A stretch of DNA of 64,000 bases from Caballeronia arvi (GTDB lineage Bacteria > Pseudomonadota > Gammaproteobacteria > Burkholderiales > Burkholderiaceae). The notes under the pieces were generated by a model that ran no database searches, was not told where the DNA came from, and saw only the letters and a program-made list of their open reading frames with translations. Below are positions 7,423 through 17,500 of this stretch, piece after piece (within the stretch, counting starts at the first letter, position 1; every line of letters begins with the position of its first letter). The stretch covers positions 20,830-84,829 of the forward strand of contig NZ_FCOM02000034.1 of assembly GCF_001544695.2 (NCBI RefSeq). The letters are read 5' to 3'. Both the position numbers and the translations under genes were made by a program.

Positions 7423-8925
7423 ATGAACGATCTCAGCCTCCAGCAACACACGCATGCGGCCGTGATGGAAGCGGCGCCCGAACTCGACGGCTTCTCCGCG
7501 CTGCTGCAAAAGGAATTCAAGCCGAAGTCCGATCGCGCCCGCGATGCCGTCGAGAACGCAGTGCGCACGCTCGCCGAGCAGGCATTGCGCGACACCGGCG
7601 TGATTTCCGGCGATGTCCTCGCGACCATCGAGGCGCTGATTGCGCAGATCGATCAGGCGCTCACCGGGCAGATCAACCTGATCCTGCACAGCGAGCCGTT
7701 CCAGAAGGTCGAGAGCGCATGGCGCGGCCTGCACTATCTCGTCAACAACACTGAAACCGATGAGTCGCTGAAGATCCGCGTGCTCAACATCTCGAAGACG
7801 GAGCTGCACAAGACGCTGAAGAAGTATCGCGGCGTCGCGTGGGACCAGAGCCCGCTCTTCAAGAAGCTCTACGAGGAAGAGTATGGCCAGTTCGGCGGCG
7901 AGCCGTACGGCGCGCTGGTCGCGGATTATTACTTCGATCACAGCGGCCCCGATGTCGATCTCCTCACGCAGATCGCGAAGATCGCGGCGGCGGCGCACGC
8001 GCCGTTCATCGCGGGCGCGGACCCGGCCGCGCTGCTGATGGAATCCTGGCAGGAGCTCGCCAATCCGCGCGATCTGACCAAGATCTTCCAGACGCCCGAG
8101 CACGCCGCGTGGCGCTCGCTGCGCGATTCGGAGGACTCGCGCTATATCGGTCTCGCGATGCCGCGCTTTCTCGCGCGTGCGCCCTACGGCGCGAAGACCG
8201 ATCCGGTCGAGGCGTTCGATTTCGAGGAAGACACCGCCGGCGCGAACAGCAGCAAGTACGCGTGGGCGAACGCATCGTATGCGATGGCCGCGAACATCAC
8301 GCGTTCGTTCAAGATGTCCGGCTGGTGCTCGCGCATTCGCGGCGTCGAGTCGGGCGGCGCGGTCGAGGGTTTGCCGGTGCACGCGTTCCCGACGGACGAC
8401 GGCGGCATCGACATGAAATGCCCGACCGAGATCGCCATCAGCGACCGGCGCGAGGCCGAGCTCGCCAGGAACGGCTTCATGCCGCTCGTGCACAAGAAGA
8501 ACTCGGACTTCGCGGCATTCATCGGCGCGCAATCGCTGCACAAGCCGGCCGAATACGAAGATCCCGACGCCACCGCCAACGCGAACCTCGCGGCGCGCCT
8601 GCCGTATCTGTTCGCGTGCTGCCGCTTCGCGCACTACCTGAAGTGCATCGTGCGCGACAAGCTCGGCTCGTTCAGGGAGCGCGACGACATGGAGCGCTGG
8701 CTGCAGAACTGGATTCTCCAGTACGTCGATGGCGATCCCGCCCACTCTTCCGACGACACCAAGGCGCGCAAGCCGCTCGCCGACGCGCAGGTGATCGTGG
8801 AGGAAGTCGCGGGCAATCCGGGCTACTACACGTCGAAGTTCTTCCTGCGCCCGCATTACCAGCTCGAAGGTCTGACGGTGTCGCTGCGGCTCGTGTCGAA
8901 GCTGCCGACGGCGAAGGCCGCCTGA
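7423..8925 (+). CDS. tssC: T6SS contractile sheath large subunit TssC (VipB)
   Basis: This 500-residue protein is the typical length for the large sheath subunit. Hallmarks are a KVESAWRGLHYLVNNTETDESLK region, KKLYEEEYGQFGGEPYGALVADY, the FIAGADPAALLM stretch, SRYIGLAMPRFLARAPYG, and a C-terminal LRPHYQLEGLTVSLRLVSKLP segment. The start at 7423 lies four bases after tssB. It polymerises with TssB around the Hcp tube and is recycled by ClpV. Confidence 0.98.
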   Translation: MNDLSLQQHTHAAVMEAAPELDGFSALLQKEFKPKSDRARDAVENAVRTLAEQALRDTGVISGDVLATIEALIAQIDQALTGQINLILHSEPFQKVESAWRGLHYLVNNTETDESLKIRVLNISKTELHKTLKKYRGVAWDQSPLFKKLYEEEYGQFGGEPYGALVADYYFDHSGPDVDLLTQIAKIAAAAHAPFIAGADPAALLMESWQELANPRDLTKIFQTPEHAAWRSLRDSEDSRYIGLAMPRFLARAPYGAKTDPVEAFDFEEDTAGANSSKYAWANASYAMAANITRSFKMSGWCSRIRGVESGGAVEGLPVHAFPTDDGGIDMKCPTEIAISDRREAELARNGFMPLVHKKNSDFAAFIGAQSLHKPAEYEDPDATANANLAARLPYLFACCRFAHYLKCIVRDKLGSFRERDDMERWLQNWILQYVDGDPAHSSDDTKARKPLADAQVIVEEVAGNPGYYTSKFFLRPHYQLEGLTVSLRLVSKLPTAKAA

Positions 8926-8984
8926 GCATCGTCGTGTCCGTCGTGTTCGTCCTGTCCGACCATTACGCCTGAAAGGAGCCGCCC

Positions 8985-9536
8985 ATGTCCGAACCTTCCG
9001 CCCGGGACCGCCTGCAGCCCTCGCTGCTGGACCGCCTGACCGATTTCGAGCCGCACGCGCGTCATGAATCCCGCGAGCGGCGCGTGATCTCGTCGCGCGC
9101 ATTGCGTGACAGCGTGCAGCGCGACATCGGCTGGCTGCTGAACGCGAGCGGTCTCGGGGAGGTGGGAAGCGCGGGTGATGCGACGAACCTGCCGCATGTC
9201 GCGACATCGGTGCTGAACTACGGTCTGCCCGATCTCGCGGGACGCGACGTCGCCGCGCTCACGGCGGGCACGCTCGAGCGCCTGATCCGCGACGCGCTGT
9301 GGGCTTTCGAGCCGCGGCTCGCGCGCGAATCGGTGCGCGTCACGGCGATCGAAGACGGCAAGGGCGGCGCGAAGACCAGCCATGTGATCCGCTTCGAGAT
9401 CGAGGCGGACATGTGGTCGCAGCCATATCCCGAGCGGCTTTTTCTGCGCACGGAGCTCGATCTCGAAGCGGGCGAGGTGCGCGTCGCCGATGCATCGACG
9501 ACGCGCGCCGGATCATCGGCGGGGGAGCAGGCATGA
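8985..9536 (+). CDS. tssE: T6SS baseplate protein TssE (gp25-like)
   Basis: This 183-residue protein has the gp25-like fold: LQPSLLDRLTD at the N-terminus, SRALRDSVQRDIGWLLNAS, VLNYGLPDLAG, and a C-terminal TLERLIRDALWAFEPRL with beta strands. A roughly 20-residue hydrophilic C-terminal extension follows the core. The stop overlaps the tssF start as ATGA at 9533, so tssE and tssF are coupled. The start is preceded by AAGGAGCCGCCC. Confidence 0.93.
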   Translation: MSEPSARDRLQPSLLDRLTDFEPHARHESRERRVISSRALRDSVQRDIGWLLNASGLGEVGSAGDATNLPHVATSVLNYGLPDLAGRDVAALTAGTLERLIRDALWAFEPRLARESVRVTAIEDGKGGAKTSHVIRFEIEADMWSQPYPERLFLRTELDLEAGEVRVADASTTRAGSSAGEQA

Positions 9537-11425
9537 ACCCCGCGTTCCTCAGGTACTACAGTCAGGAGCTCCAGCACGTGCGGGAGATGGGCGGTGAGTT
9601 CGCCGCCGCGTTCCCGAAGATCGCCGGGCGGCTCGCGCTGGACGGCGTCGAATGTGCGGACCCGTATGTCGAGCGCTTGCTGGAAGGCTTCAGCTTCCTC
9701 GCCGCGCGCGTGCAGATGAAGCTCGATGCCGAGTTTCCGCGCTTCACGCAGCATCTGCTGGAACTGGCGTATCCGCACTATCTGGCGCCGACGCCGTCGA
9801 TGACGGTCGTTCAGCTTCACGCGGATCACGCGAACCCGCAACTCGCGGCCAGCGCCGATGGCATCGTCGTGCCCCGTCATACGGCGCTGCGCGGCATGCT
9901 CGACAAGTCCGCATCGACGCGCTGCGAATTCCGCACCGCGCATGCGCTGACGCTGTGGCCAGTCGAGATCGCGCAGGCGAAGTTTTCTACGCTCGCGGGC
10001 TCGCTCGACGCGTCGTCGCCGTCGTTGCCCGCGAACGTCAAGGCGGGATTGCGCCTGCGCCTTCGCGCAACCGGCTCGCTCGGCTTCGACCGCCTCTCGC
10101 TCGATCGTCTCGCGCTCTATCTGCGCGGCCCCGACGGCCTGCCGGCCCGCCTGCACGAGCGTCTGCTCGCGCATTGCGTCGGCGTCGCGGTGATGCAGCC
10201 GGGCAACGGCGCGAGCGCCGCGGCCACGCTCGCGGTGCTGCCGAAGACCGCCTTGCGGCCGCTCGGTTTCGCCGAAGACGAGGCGCTTCTGCCGGTCGGC
10301 CAGCAATCGTTCGATGGCTACCGGCTGCTGCAGGAGTATTTCGCCTTCGCACCGCGTTTCATGTTCGTCGAGTTGCACGGGTTGCGCGGCGCGCTGCGTC
10401 ATTGCCGCGGCCAGGAAGCGGAGATCGTGATCCTGCTCGATCAGGCGGATGCGTCGCTCGAACGCGGCGTCGATGCATCGAACTTCGCGCTCGACTGCAC
10501 GCCCGCCATCAACCTCTTTCGCCGCCGCACCGACCGCGTCGCGCTGTCGGACACGGAATTCGAGTATCACGTCGTCGTGGATCGCACGCGCCCGATGGAC
10601 TACGAAATCCATCAGATCGACGAAGTCACCGGCTACGGCGCGGGCGCGAGCGCGGTGAAGCAGTATCGCCCGTTCCATTGCGCGAAGGATCTCGACATGC
10701 CGGGCGAGGGCGGCGCGTTCTATCAGTTGCGCCGCGAGGCGCGGCGCGCGTCGGTGCGGCAGCAGCAGAACGGCGCGCGCAGCAGCTACCTCGGCAGCGA
10801 AGCCTTCATCGCGCTGGTCGATGCGAACGCGTCCGAGGACGGCGAAGTGCGGCAGCTCGGCATCAGCGCGTGGTGCACGAACCGCGATCTGCCGCTGTCG
10901 ATGCCCGTCGGCGCGGGCTCGACCGACTTCACGCTCGATGCCGAAGCGCCCGTCACCGCCGTGCGCTGCGTCGCCGGCCCGAGCCGGCCGCTGCCTTCGT
11001 TTGCCGAAGGGCCGGCCGCATGGCGGCTGCTCGATCATCTTTCGCTTAACTACGCGTCGCTCGTCGATACGAACGCCCAGGAAGGCGCCCGCGCGCTGCG
11101 CGAGCTGCTCGCGCTGTACTGCCCGGCCGATGACGCCGCCGCGCACCGGCAAGTCGAAGGGCTGCGTTCGGTGTCGTGCGAACCGGTCGTGCGGCGCCTG
11201 CCAACGCCCGGGCCGATCGTCTACGGGCGCGGCCTCGCGATCACGCTGCGCTTCGACGACGCCGCGTTCGAGGGCGCGAGCGCGTTCCTGCTCGGCGCGG
11301 TGCTGGCGCAGTTCTTTGCGCAGTACGTGTCGATCAATTCGTTCACCGAGACCCATGTCGCATCGCTCGCGCGTGGCCCGATCATGCAGTGGCCCGCGAG
11401 GACCGGACGATGCGCGACGCTCTGA
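9533..11425 (+). CDS. tssF: T6SS baseplate protein TssF
   Basis: This 630-residue protein starts with the strongly typical segment LRYYSQELQHVREMGGEFA, then FPKIAGRLALDG and PYVERLLEGFSFLAARVQMKLD. The middle contains DFAVTPAINLF-like and EFEYHVVVDRTRPMDYEIH elements, and the C-terminus ends with GPIMQWPARTGRC. The ATG at 9533 overlaps the tssE stop; a longer open frame upstream is not family-like. TssF with TssG and TssE forms the baseplate wedge. Confidence 0.96.
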   Translation: MNPAFLRYYSQELQHVREMGGEFAAAFPKIAGRLALDGVECADPYVERLLEGFSFLAARVQMKLDAEFPRFTQHLLELAYPHYLAPTPSMTVVQLHADHANPQLAASADGIVVPRHTALRGMLDKSASTRCEFRTAHALTLWPVEIAQAKFSTLAGSLDASSPSLPANVKAGLRLRLRATGSLGFDRLSLDRLALYLRGPDGLPARLHERLLAHCVGVAVMQPGNGASAAATLAVLPKTALRPLGFAEDEALLPVGQQSFDGYRLLQEYFAFAPRFMFVELHGLRGALRHCRGQEAEIVILLDQADASLERGVDASNFALDCTPAINLFRRRTDRVALSDTEFEYHVVVDRTRPMDYEIHQIDEVTGYGAGASAVKQYRPFHCAKDLDMPGEGGAFYQLRREARRASVRQQQNGARSSYLGSEAFIALVDANASEDGEVRQLGISAWCTNRDLPLSMPVGAGSTDFTLDAEAPVTAVRCVAGPSRPLPSFAEGPAAWRLLDHLSLNYASLVDTNAQEGARALRELLALYCPADDAAAHRQVEGLRSVSCEPVVRRLPTPGPIVYGRGLAITLRFDDAAFEGASAFLLGAVLAQFFAQYVSINSFTETHVASLARGPIMQWPARTGRCATL

Positions 11426-12456
11426 CCATCGATGGCGTGCTTGCGCGCGACGCCCGCCGCTTCGACTTCTTCCAGGCGCTGCGGCTGATCGAGCAGGCGC
11501 ATGTGGATCGTCCGCGCGTCGGCCGGTCGCTTTCCGCGCGCGACGACGCCGTGCGCCTCTCGCAAGACCCGGAGCTGATCTTCCATCCGACGACGCTCGG
11601 CGACTTCGTTCCGGGCGAGGCCGGACAGCCCGGCCGGCTCGCGGTGAATTTTCTCGGCCTGCTCGGACCGAACGGCCCGCTGCCGACGCATCTGACCGCC
11701 TATGTGCGCGAGCGCGCGCGTAACGCAAACGATCCGACGCTCGCGCGCTTTCTCGACGTGTTCCATCACCGGATGCTGTCGCTCTTCTATCGCGCATGGG
11801 CCGATGCCCAGCCGGTCGTGAGCGCCGACCGTCCGCATGACGATCGCTTCGCGGATTACGTCGGCAGTCTCTTCGGTTTGGGCGCGCCCGCGCTCGCCGG
11901 CCGCGATGCCGTGCCCGATTCCGCCAAGCGCCACTTCGCGGGCCTGCTCGCCGCGCCGACGCGCCATGCCGACGGGCTGCGGCTGATCCTCGCGCGCTTC
12001 TTCGGCGTGAACGTGTCGATCGAACCGTGGAGCGGTCACTGGATCGCGCTGCCGGACGACGCCTGCACGCGTCTGGGCGGTGCGCGGCTCGGGGTATCGA
12101 CGGTCGTCGGCACGCGGGTGTGGGACTGCCAGCACAAGTTCCGCATCGTGATCGGACCGCTGCGCTACACGGATTTCGTGCGCTTCCTGCCCGATGGGAC
12201 GAGCCTCGCGAAGCTCGCTGACTGGGTCCGCAACTACGTGCGCGATCCGCTCGACTGGGATGTCGCGCTGCATCTGAAGCGCGAAGAAGTGCCGCCGCTG
12301 CGTCTGCAAGGCAAGGCAATCGGCGGCGCACGGCTCGGCTGGAACACCTGGCTCACGAGCGGTGCGCCGGTCCATGACAACCATCGGGTCGTGATCGCCG
12401 GGCGGGCGGGAGCGAGCCACACGCAAGCCACAAGCAAGGAGACTTCTCATGACTGA
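11410..12456 (+). CDS. tssG: T6SS baseplate protein TssG
   Basis: This 348-residue protein shows TssG hallmarks: RRFDFFQALRLIEQ near the N-terminus, FHPTTLGDFVPG, a MLSLFYRAWADAQPVVS helix, GLRLILARFFGVNVSIEPW, and the late TRVWDCQHKFRIVIGPL and LGWNTWL segments. The start at 11410 has GAGGA upstream and lies inside the end of tssF, giving a 16-base overlap. Its end overlaps clpV by eight bases, so tssF, tssG and clpV are likely translated in a coupled way. Confidence 0.96.
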   Translation: MRDALTIDGVLARDARRFDFFQALRLIEQAHVDRPRVGRSLSARDDAVRLSQDPELIFHPTTLGDFVPGEAGQPGRLAVNFLGLLGPNGPLPTHLTAYVRERARNANDPTLARFLDVFHHRMLSLFYRAWADAQPVVSADRPHDDRFADYVGSLFGLGAPALAGRDAVPDSAKRHFAGLLAAPTRHADGLRLILARFFGVNVSIEPWSGHWIALPDDACTRLGGARLGVSTVVGTRVWDCQHKFRIVIGPLRYTDFVRFLPDGTSLAKLADWVRNYVRDPLDWDVALHLKREEVPPLRLQGKAIGGARLGWNTWLTSGAPVHDNHRVVIAGRAGASHTQATSKETSHD

Positions 12457-15049
12457 AATCAGCCGCATGGCGTTGTTCGGCAAGCTCGATCCGCTTGCCT
12501 ATCGCGCGATCGAAAACGGCGCGGCGTTTTGCAAGCTGCGCGGCAATCCGTATGTCGAACTGGCGCACTGGGTGCATCAGATCCTGCTCGCGGCGGATTC
12601 GGACCTGCGCCGCCTCGTGCGTCATTTCGAGCTGGACGAGGCCGCGCTCGAACGCGATCTGACCGCCGCGCTCGATCGCCTGCCGCGCGGCGCGGGCGCG
12701 GTGTCCGATATCTCCGCGCAAGTCGACGAAGCCGTCGAGCGCGGCTGGGTCTTCGGCTCGCTGATGTTCAACGCCGCGAAGGTGCGCACGGGGCATCTCG
12801 TGATCGGCATGTTGCGCACGCCGAACCTGCGCAATGCGCTTTACGCGCTCTCGCGCCAGTTCGAGAAGATCAGCTTCGATGCGCTGTCCGCGCGCTTCGA
12901 CGCGCTGCTCGACGGCTCGCCGGAAGCGCATGCCGCGGTTGCCGTCGAAGCCGCCGCGCCGCTCGCGGAGAACGACGCGCTCGCCCGCTACACGGTCGAT
13001 CTCACCGCCGAGGCGCGCGAGGGCAAGCTCGACGCGATCGTCGGTCGCGACATGGAGATCCGCCAGGTCATCGACATTCTGATGCGGCGCAGGCAGAACA
13101 ATCCGATCCTCACGGGCGAGGCGGGCGTCGGCAAGACGGCGGTGGTGGAAGGCTTCGCACAGCGCGTCGTCGCGGGCGAGGTGCCCCCCGCGTTGCGCGA
13201 CGCCGTCGTGCGCACGCTCGATGTCGGCTTGCTTCAGGCGGGCGCGAGCGTGAAAGGCGAGTTCGAAAACCGGCTCAGGCAGGTGATCGAAGCGGTGCAG
13301 GCGTCGGACAGGCCGGTGATTCTTTTCATCGACGAGGCGCATACGCTCGTCGGCGCGGGCGGCGCGGGCGGCGCGGCCGGCACCGGCGACGCCGCCAATC
13401 TGCTCAAGCCCGCGCTCGCGCGCGGCACGCTGCGCACCATCGCGGCGACGACGTGGAGCGAATACAAGAAGCACATCGAGAAAGATCCGGCGCTCACGCG
13501 GCGCTTCCAGGTGGTGAAGGTGCCGGAGCCGTCCGAGGAAAACGCCATCGCGATGATGCGCGGCCTCGTGCGCAAGATGGAGCGGCATCACGGCGTGCAG
13601 GTGCTCGACGAGGCGCTGGAGGCCGCCGTGAAGCTCTCGCATCGCTTCATTCCCGCGCGCCAGTTGCCCGACAAGGCCGTGAGCCTGCTCGACACCGCCT
13701 GTGCGCGCGTCGCGGTGAGCCAGCAGGCGCTGCCGCCGGCCATCGACGATGCGAAGCGGCGCATCGAGACGTGGCAGACCGAAAGCGAGATCGTGGCGCG
13801 CGAAGCCGCGCTCGGCATCGATACGCAGGAACGCGCCGCCGATGTCGCCGCCCGGCTCGACGCCGAGCGCGCGCGCCTCGCCGAGCTGACCGCGCGCTGG
13901 GACGCGGAGCGCGGGCTCGTCGCACGCATTGTCGCGGCGCGGCGGGCCATCGAGGAGGGCGGCGAGGCCGTGGCGCTTTACGATCTGAAAGCGCTGACCG
14001 ATGAACTCGCGCAACGTCAGGGCGAGGCGCCGCTCATCCTGCCGGGCGTGGATGCGCATGCGGTCGCATCGGTGGTGCAGGACTGGACGGGCATCCCTGT
14101 CGGCCGCATGGTGCGCGACGAAGCCGCGAGCGTGCTCGATCTGGCCGCGACGCTGAACCGCCGCATCGTCGGGCAGGATCATGCGATGCAGATGATCGCG
14201 CGCCGCGTGCAGACCGCGCGCGCCGGTCTCGACGATCCCTGCAAGCCGGTCGGCGTGTTCATGCTGGCGGGCACGTCGGGCGTCGGCAAGACCGAAACCG
14301 CGCTCGCGCTCGCCGAGGCGCTCTATGGCGGCGAGGACAACGTCATCACCGTGAACATGAGCGAGTATCAGGAGGCGCACACGGTGTCGCTATTGAAGGG
14401 CGCGCCGCCGGGATACGTCGGCTACGGCGAAGGCGGCGTGCTCACCGAGGCGGTGCGGCGTCGTCCGTACAGCGTCGTGCTGCTCGACGAATTCGAGAAG
14501 GCGCATCCGGACGTGCACAAGCTCTTCTTTCAGGTCTTCGACAAGGGCCGCATGGAAGACGGCGAAGGCCGCGAGATCGACTTCTCCAACACGCTGATCC
14601 TGCTCACGACCAATGTCGGCACCGAGTTGATCACGCAACTGTGCGGCGGGCGCCAAGTGCCTTCGCCCGAGGAGATTGCGCGTGCGCTCCGCACGCCGTT
14701 GCTCGACGCCTTTCCGCCCGCGCTGCTCGGGCGCGTCGCGGTGATCCCGTACTACCCGCTCGACGACGCGATGCTCGATGCGGTGATCCGTCTGCAACTC
14801 GCACGCATCGGACGACGTATCGCGGAGCAGCATCGCGTGAGCTTCGCCTTCGACGATGCCGTGGTCGGCCAGATCGCGCAACGCTGCACGGAGCTCGCGA
14901 GCGGCGGCCGCATGATCGACGCGATCCTCACCAACACCTTGCTGCCGCGCGTCAGTGCGGAATTCCTCGGCCGTCTCGTCGATGGCCGCCGTGTCGGGAA
15001 AGTCGAAGTCGGCGTGTGCGACGGCGACTTCACCTATGCCTTCGATTGA
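12449..15049 (+). CDS. clpV: T6SS sheath-disassembly AAA+ ATPase ClpV (TssH)
   Basis: This 866-residue ATPase has a Clp_N-like domain (about residues 10-150) and two AAA+ modules. The first Walker A is GEAGVGKT at about 223-230, with Walker B LFIDEAH near 292-298. The second Walker A is GTSGVGKT at about 608-615, with VVLLDEFEKAH near 676-686. The coiled middle domain is short, as in ClpV rather than ClpB. It extracts TssB/TssC from contracted sheaths. The start has AAGGAG eight bases upstream. Both ATPase sites look intact. Confidence 0.97.
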   Translation: MTEISRMALFGKLDPLAYRAIENGAAFCKLRGNPYVELAHWVHQILLAADSDLRRLVRHFELDEAALERDLTAALDRLPRGAGAVSDISAQVDEAVERGWVFGSLMFNAAKVRTGHLVIGMLRTPNLRNALYALSRQFEKISFDALSARFDALLDGSPEAHAAVAVEAAAPLAENDALARYTVDLTAEAREGKLDAIVGRDMEIRQVIDILMRRRQNNPILTGEAGVGKTAVVEGFAQRVVAGEVPPALRDAVVRTLDVGLLQAGASVKGEFENRLRQVIEAVQASDRPVILFIDEAHTLVGAGGAGGAAGTGDAANLLKPALARGTLRTIAATTWSEYKKHIEKDPALTRRFQVVKVPEPSEENAIAMMRGLVRKMERHHGVQVLDEALEAAVKLSHRFIPARQLPDKAVSLLDTACARVAVSQQALPPAIDDAKRRIETWQTESEIVAREAALGIDTQERAADVAARLDAERARLAELTARWDAERGLVARIVAARRAIEEGGEAVALYDLKALTDELAQRQGEAPLILPGVDAHAVASVVQDWTGIPVGRMVRDEAASVLDLAATLNRRIVGQDHAMQMIARRVQTARAGLDDPCKPVGVFMLAGTSGVGKTETALALAEALYGGEDNVITVNMSEYQEAHTVSLLKGAPPGYVGYGEGGVLTEAVRRRPYSVVLLDEFEKAHPDVHKLFFQVFDKGRMEDGEGREIDFSNTLILLTTNVGTELITQLCGGRQVPSPEEIARALRTPLLDAFPPALLGRVAVIPYYPLDDAMLDAVIRLQLARIGRRIAEQHRVSFAFDDAVVGQIAQRCTELASGGRMIDAILTNTLLPRVSAEFLGRLVDGRRVGKVEVGVCDGDFTYAFD

Positions 15050-15059
15050 GGAGTGAGCC

Positions 15060-15449
15060 ATGCCGCAACAAGTCAGCATGGGCGCGACGTTGCAATGCTC
15101 GTTCGGCATAACGCCGTCGACGCTCGTCGTGCTGCCGGTGAACCGCGTGCGCTGCGAAGGGCCGCTCGCCGCGAACATCATGGATCACGAGCCGCTCGTG
15201 AACATCATGCCGTTCGGCATGTGCACGTCGCAGGCGAATCCGGAGGTCGCCGCGGCCACCGCCGCCGCGCTCGGCACGCCGACGCCGATGCCCTGCGTGC
15301 CTGCAACGATGACGCCGTGGACGCCTGGCGCGGTCACGGTGCTGCTCGGCAAGCAGCCGTCGCTCGACAACGTGTCCACGTGCCTGTGCAACTGGGGCGG
15401 CGTGGTGACGGTCGTCGATCCGGCGACGCGCCAGACGCAGATTCCCTGA
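15060..15449 (+). CDS. PAAR-like protein (DUF4280-type), probable VgrG tip partner
   Basis: This 129-residue protein begins with QVSMGATLQCSFG and runs through HEPLVNIMPFGMCTSQANP to a C-terminal CLCNWGGVVTVVDPATRQ. This is the DUF4280/PAAR-like pattern found beside vgrG genes. Conserved cysteines at about residues 13, 33, 55 and in the CLC pair could bind metal at the spike tip. The start at 15060 has a GAGGAGTGAGCC ribosome site. There is no toxin extension, so it is probably a structural tip or adaptor rather than an effector itself. Confidence 0.8.
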   Translation: MPQQVSMGATLQCSFGITPSTLVVLPVNRVRCEGPLAANIMDHEPLVNIMPFGMCTSQANPEVAAATAAALGTPTPMPCVPATMTPWTPGAVTVLLGKQPSLDNVSTCLCNWGGVVTVVDPATRQTQIP

Positions 15450-15473
15450 CATTCGCTGATGAAGAGGCCCGCA

Positions 15474-17480
15474 ATGATGCTCACCGATGACAATCGAATC
15501 GCGCAGGTGACCTGCGCGCTCGGCAAGAACGCGCTCGTGCTGTATCGCATGCGCGGACACGAAGCGCTCGGGCGGCTCGCGCAATGGGATCTCGAACTGC
15601 TCGCCGACCGCTCGAATCTCGACATCGCGAAGATGCTCGGCAGCGATTTCTCGCTGTCGCTGGAAATACCGGGCAGCGGCACGCGCGAGTACAACGGCAT
15701 CGTCACGGCGTTCGAGCTGGCGCGGCCCGCGAGCACGCAGCCCAATCTCCCGGCGATGTATCGCGCGACGGTGCGCCCGCGCCTGTGGCTGCTGACGCGC
15801 GCGTCGCATTGCCGCTTCTTTCACCGGATGACCGTGCCCGCGATCATCGGCAAGGTGCTTGCGGACTATCACATCGACTTCGAGAACAAATGCTCGGCGA
15901 GTTATCCGAGCCTCGAACACTGCGCGCAGTATCGCGAGACGGATTTCGATTTCGTGAGCCGGCTTGCCGAGCGCGAAGGCATTTACTACTTCATCGAGCA
16001 TCGGGGCGGCAAGCATAAGCTGATTCTCACCGATTCGTCGCAGGTGCACGGCGCGACGCCGCATTGCGCCGAGCTGCCGTTTCGTCCGCAGCCGGCCACG
16101 CCGCACGAGCACGAGTGGATCTACGCGTGGTCCGCGGGCGGCGAAGTGGCGACAGGCGTCGTCGAGATCAACGACTACGACTTCGAAAAGCCGTTGCAGT
16201 CGGCACAGCAAGGTCTGGTCGCGCGCGGGCTGCGCAGCACGCCGTTCGACCCGGCCGTCTACGCGATGCAGGAGCACGCGCCGGGTTACACGCAGCACGC
16301 GGACGCCGAGCGTCTCGCGCGCGCGCATGTCGAGGCGCATCAGGCGTCCAACGTATTCGTGAGCGCACGCACCACTGCGCGCGCCGTCTGGCCCGGCGGT
16401 CTCGTGCGGCTGACCGGGCATCCGCTCGCGTCGCAGAACCGCGAACATCTGATCGTTTCGGCCGAGTACGAAGTCAATTCGGATGACTATCTCTCGACAC
16501 TCGATGCGCACGCCAGGCCGCCCGTCTTCGATTGCGCGTTCAGCGCGCTGCCACGCGACGCCGGTTTTCGCGCGGCACGCAGCACGCCGCGCGCGCGCGT
16601 CGCGGGGCCGCAGACGGCGGTCGTCGTCGGGCCGAAGGGCGAAGAGATTCATACCGACAAATACGGCCGCATCAAGGTCCAGTTCCATTGGGAGCAGCTC
16701 GGGCCCGCGGAGTCGCGCGAGTCGCTGCAGCGCTGCTGGGTGCGCGTCGCGCAGCCGTGGGCCGGCAAGGGCTATGGCGCGTTCTTTCTGCCGCGCATCG
16801 GGCAGGAAGTGCTGGTGCATTTCATCGAGGGCGACCCGGATCAGCCGCTCGTGATCGGCAGCGTCTACAACGCCGCGCAGACGACGCCCTGCGAACTCCC
16901 CGCGAAGATGGCGCGCACCACGCTCAAGAGTAATTCGACCAAAGGCGGCAACGGCTTCAACGAAATGCGCTTCGACGATACCAAGGGCGCCGAACAACTG
17001 TTCTTTCACGCGGAGCGCGATCTTGAGACCTGGGTGAAGCACGACGCGCTGACGCGCATCGGCAACGAGCGCCATGTAATCGTCGAGCAGGACGACGTCG
17101 CGCGCTGCGGCGGCAATCGCAGCGACGCCGTGCAGGGCAGCCAGCGCGTGCGGATCGGCGGCCAATACTCGCTCGATGTCGGCGGCGATACGCAACACAA
17201 AAGCGGGGCGAATATTTTGGTGGGGGCGGGTGTTAACGTCGATGTGAAGGGCGGGACGAACGTCACCATCGAGGCCGGCGCGACGCTCACGCTCAAGGCG
17301 GGCGGCAACACCATCGTGCTCGGGCCGTCCGGCATCGCGATCAGCGCGGCCGGACCGGTGACGATCGACGGCGTGGTCGTGGAGATCAACTGCGGCGGCG
17401 GGGGCGGCGGCGCGGGCGCGGCGAGCGCGTCGCCCGATGCGCCCGCCGCGCCCCGCCAGGCCGACGACGGCTCGAAATGA
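15474..17480 (+). CDS. vgrG: T6SS spike protein VgrG (TssI)
   Basis: This 668-residue spike protein has a gp27-like region (about residues 1-330, including HCRFFHRMTVPAIIGKVL and YRETDFDFVSRLAEREGIYYFIEH). A gp5 OB-fold follows (about 385-480, with TDKYGRIKVQFHWEQLG, SRCWVRVAQPWAGKGYGAFFLPRIGQEV and GDPDQPLVIGSVYN). The C-terminus is a needle with repeating beta segments and a glycine/alanine-rich tail. The start at 15474 is chosen because AAGAGG lies six bases upstream; an ATG at 15459 lacks a ribosome site. No toxic C-terminal domain is visible. Confidence 0.95.
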   Translation: MMLTDDNRIAQVTCALGKNALVLYRMRGHEALGRLAQWDLELLADRSNLDIAKMLGSDFSLSLEIPGSGTREYNGIVTAFELARPASTQPNLPAMYRATVRPRLWLLTRASHCRFFHRMTVPAIIGKVLADYHIDFENKCSASYPSLEHCAQYRETDFDFVSRLAEREGIYYFIEHRGGKHKLILTDSSQVHGATPHCAELPFRPQPATPHEHEWIYAWSAGGEVATGVVEINDYDFEKPLQSAQQGLVARGLRSTPFDPAVYAMQEHAPGYTQHADAERLARAHVEAHQASNVFVSARTTARAVWPGGLVRLTGHPLASQNREHLIVSAEYEVNSDDYLSTLDAHARPPVFDCAFSALPRDAGFRAARSTPRARVAGPQTAVVVGPKGEEIHTDKYGRIKVQFHWEQLGPAESRESLQRCWVRVAQPWAGKGYGAFFLPRIGQEVLVHFIEGDPDQPLVIGSVYNAAQTTPCELPAKMARTTLKSNSTKGGNGFNEMRFDDTKGAEQLFFHAERDLETWVKHDALTRIGNERHVIVEQDDVARCGGNRSDAVQGSQRVRIGGQYSLDVGGDTQHKSGANILVGAGVNVDVKGGTNVTIEAGATLTLKAGGNTIVLGPSGIAISAAGPVTIDGVVVEINCGGGGGGAGAASASPDAPAAPRQADDGSK

Positions 17481-17500
17481 ACGCGCACGGAGGAGACATC

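Noticed and set aside
9218..12331. Very long open frame on the minus strand opposite tssE, tssF and tssG (over 1000 codons)
   Set aside because: It is an antisense shadow caused by GC-rich third positions; its arginine-rich composition matches no family, and the plus-strand genes are unmistakable.
15060..17480. Toxin domain on the DUF4280 protein or on VgrG
   Set aside because: Both proteins end without an added catalytic domain; the VgrG tail is only glycine/alanine-rich needle sequence.
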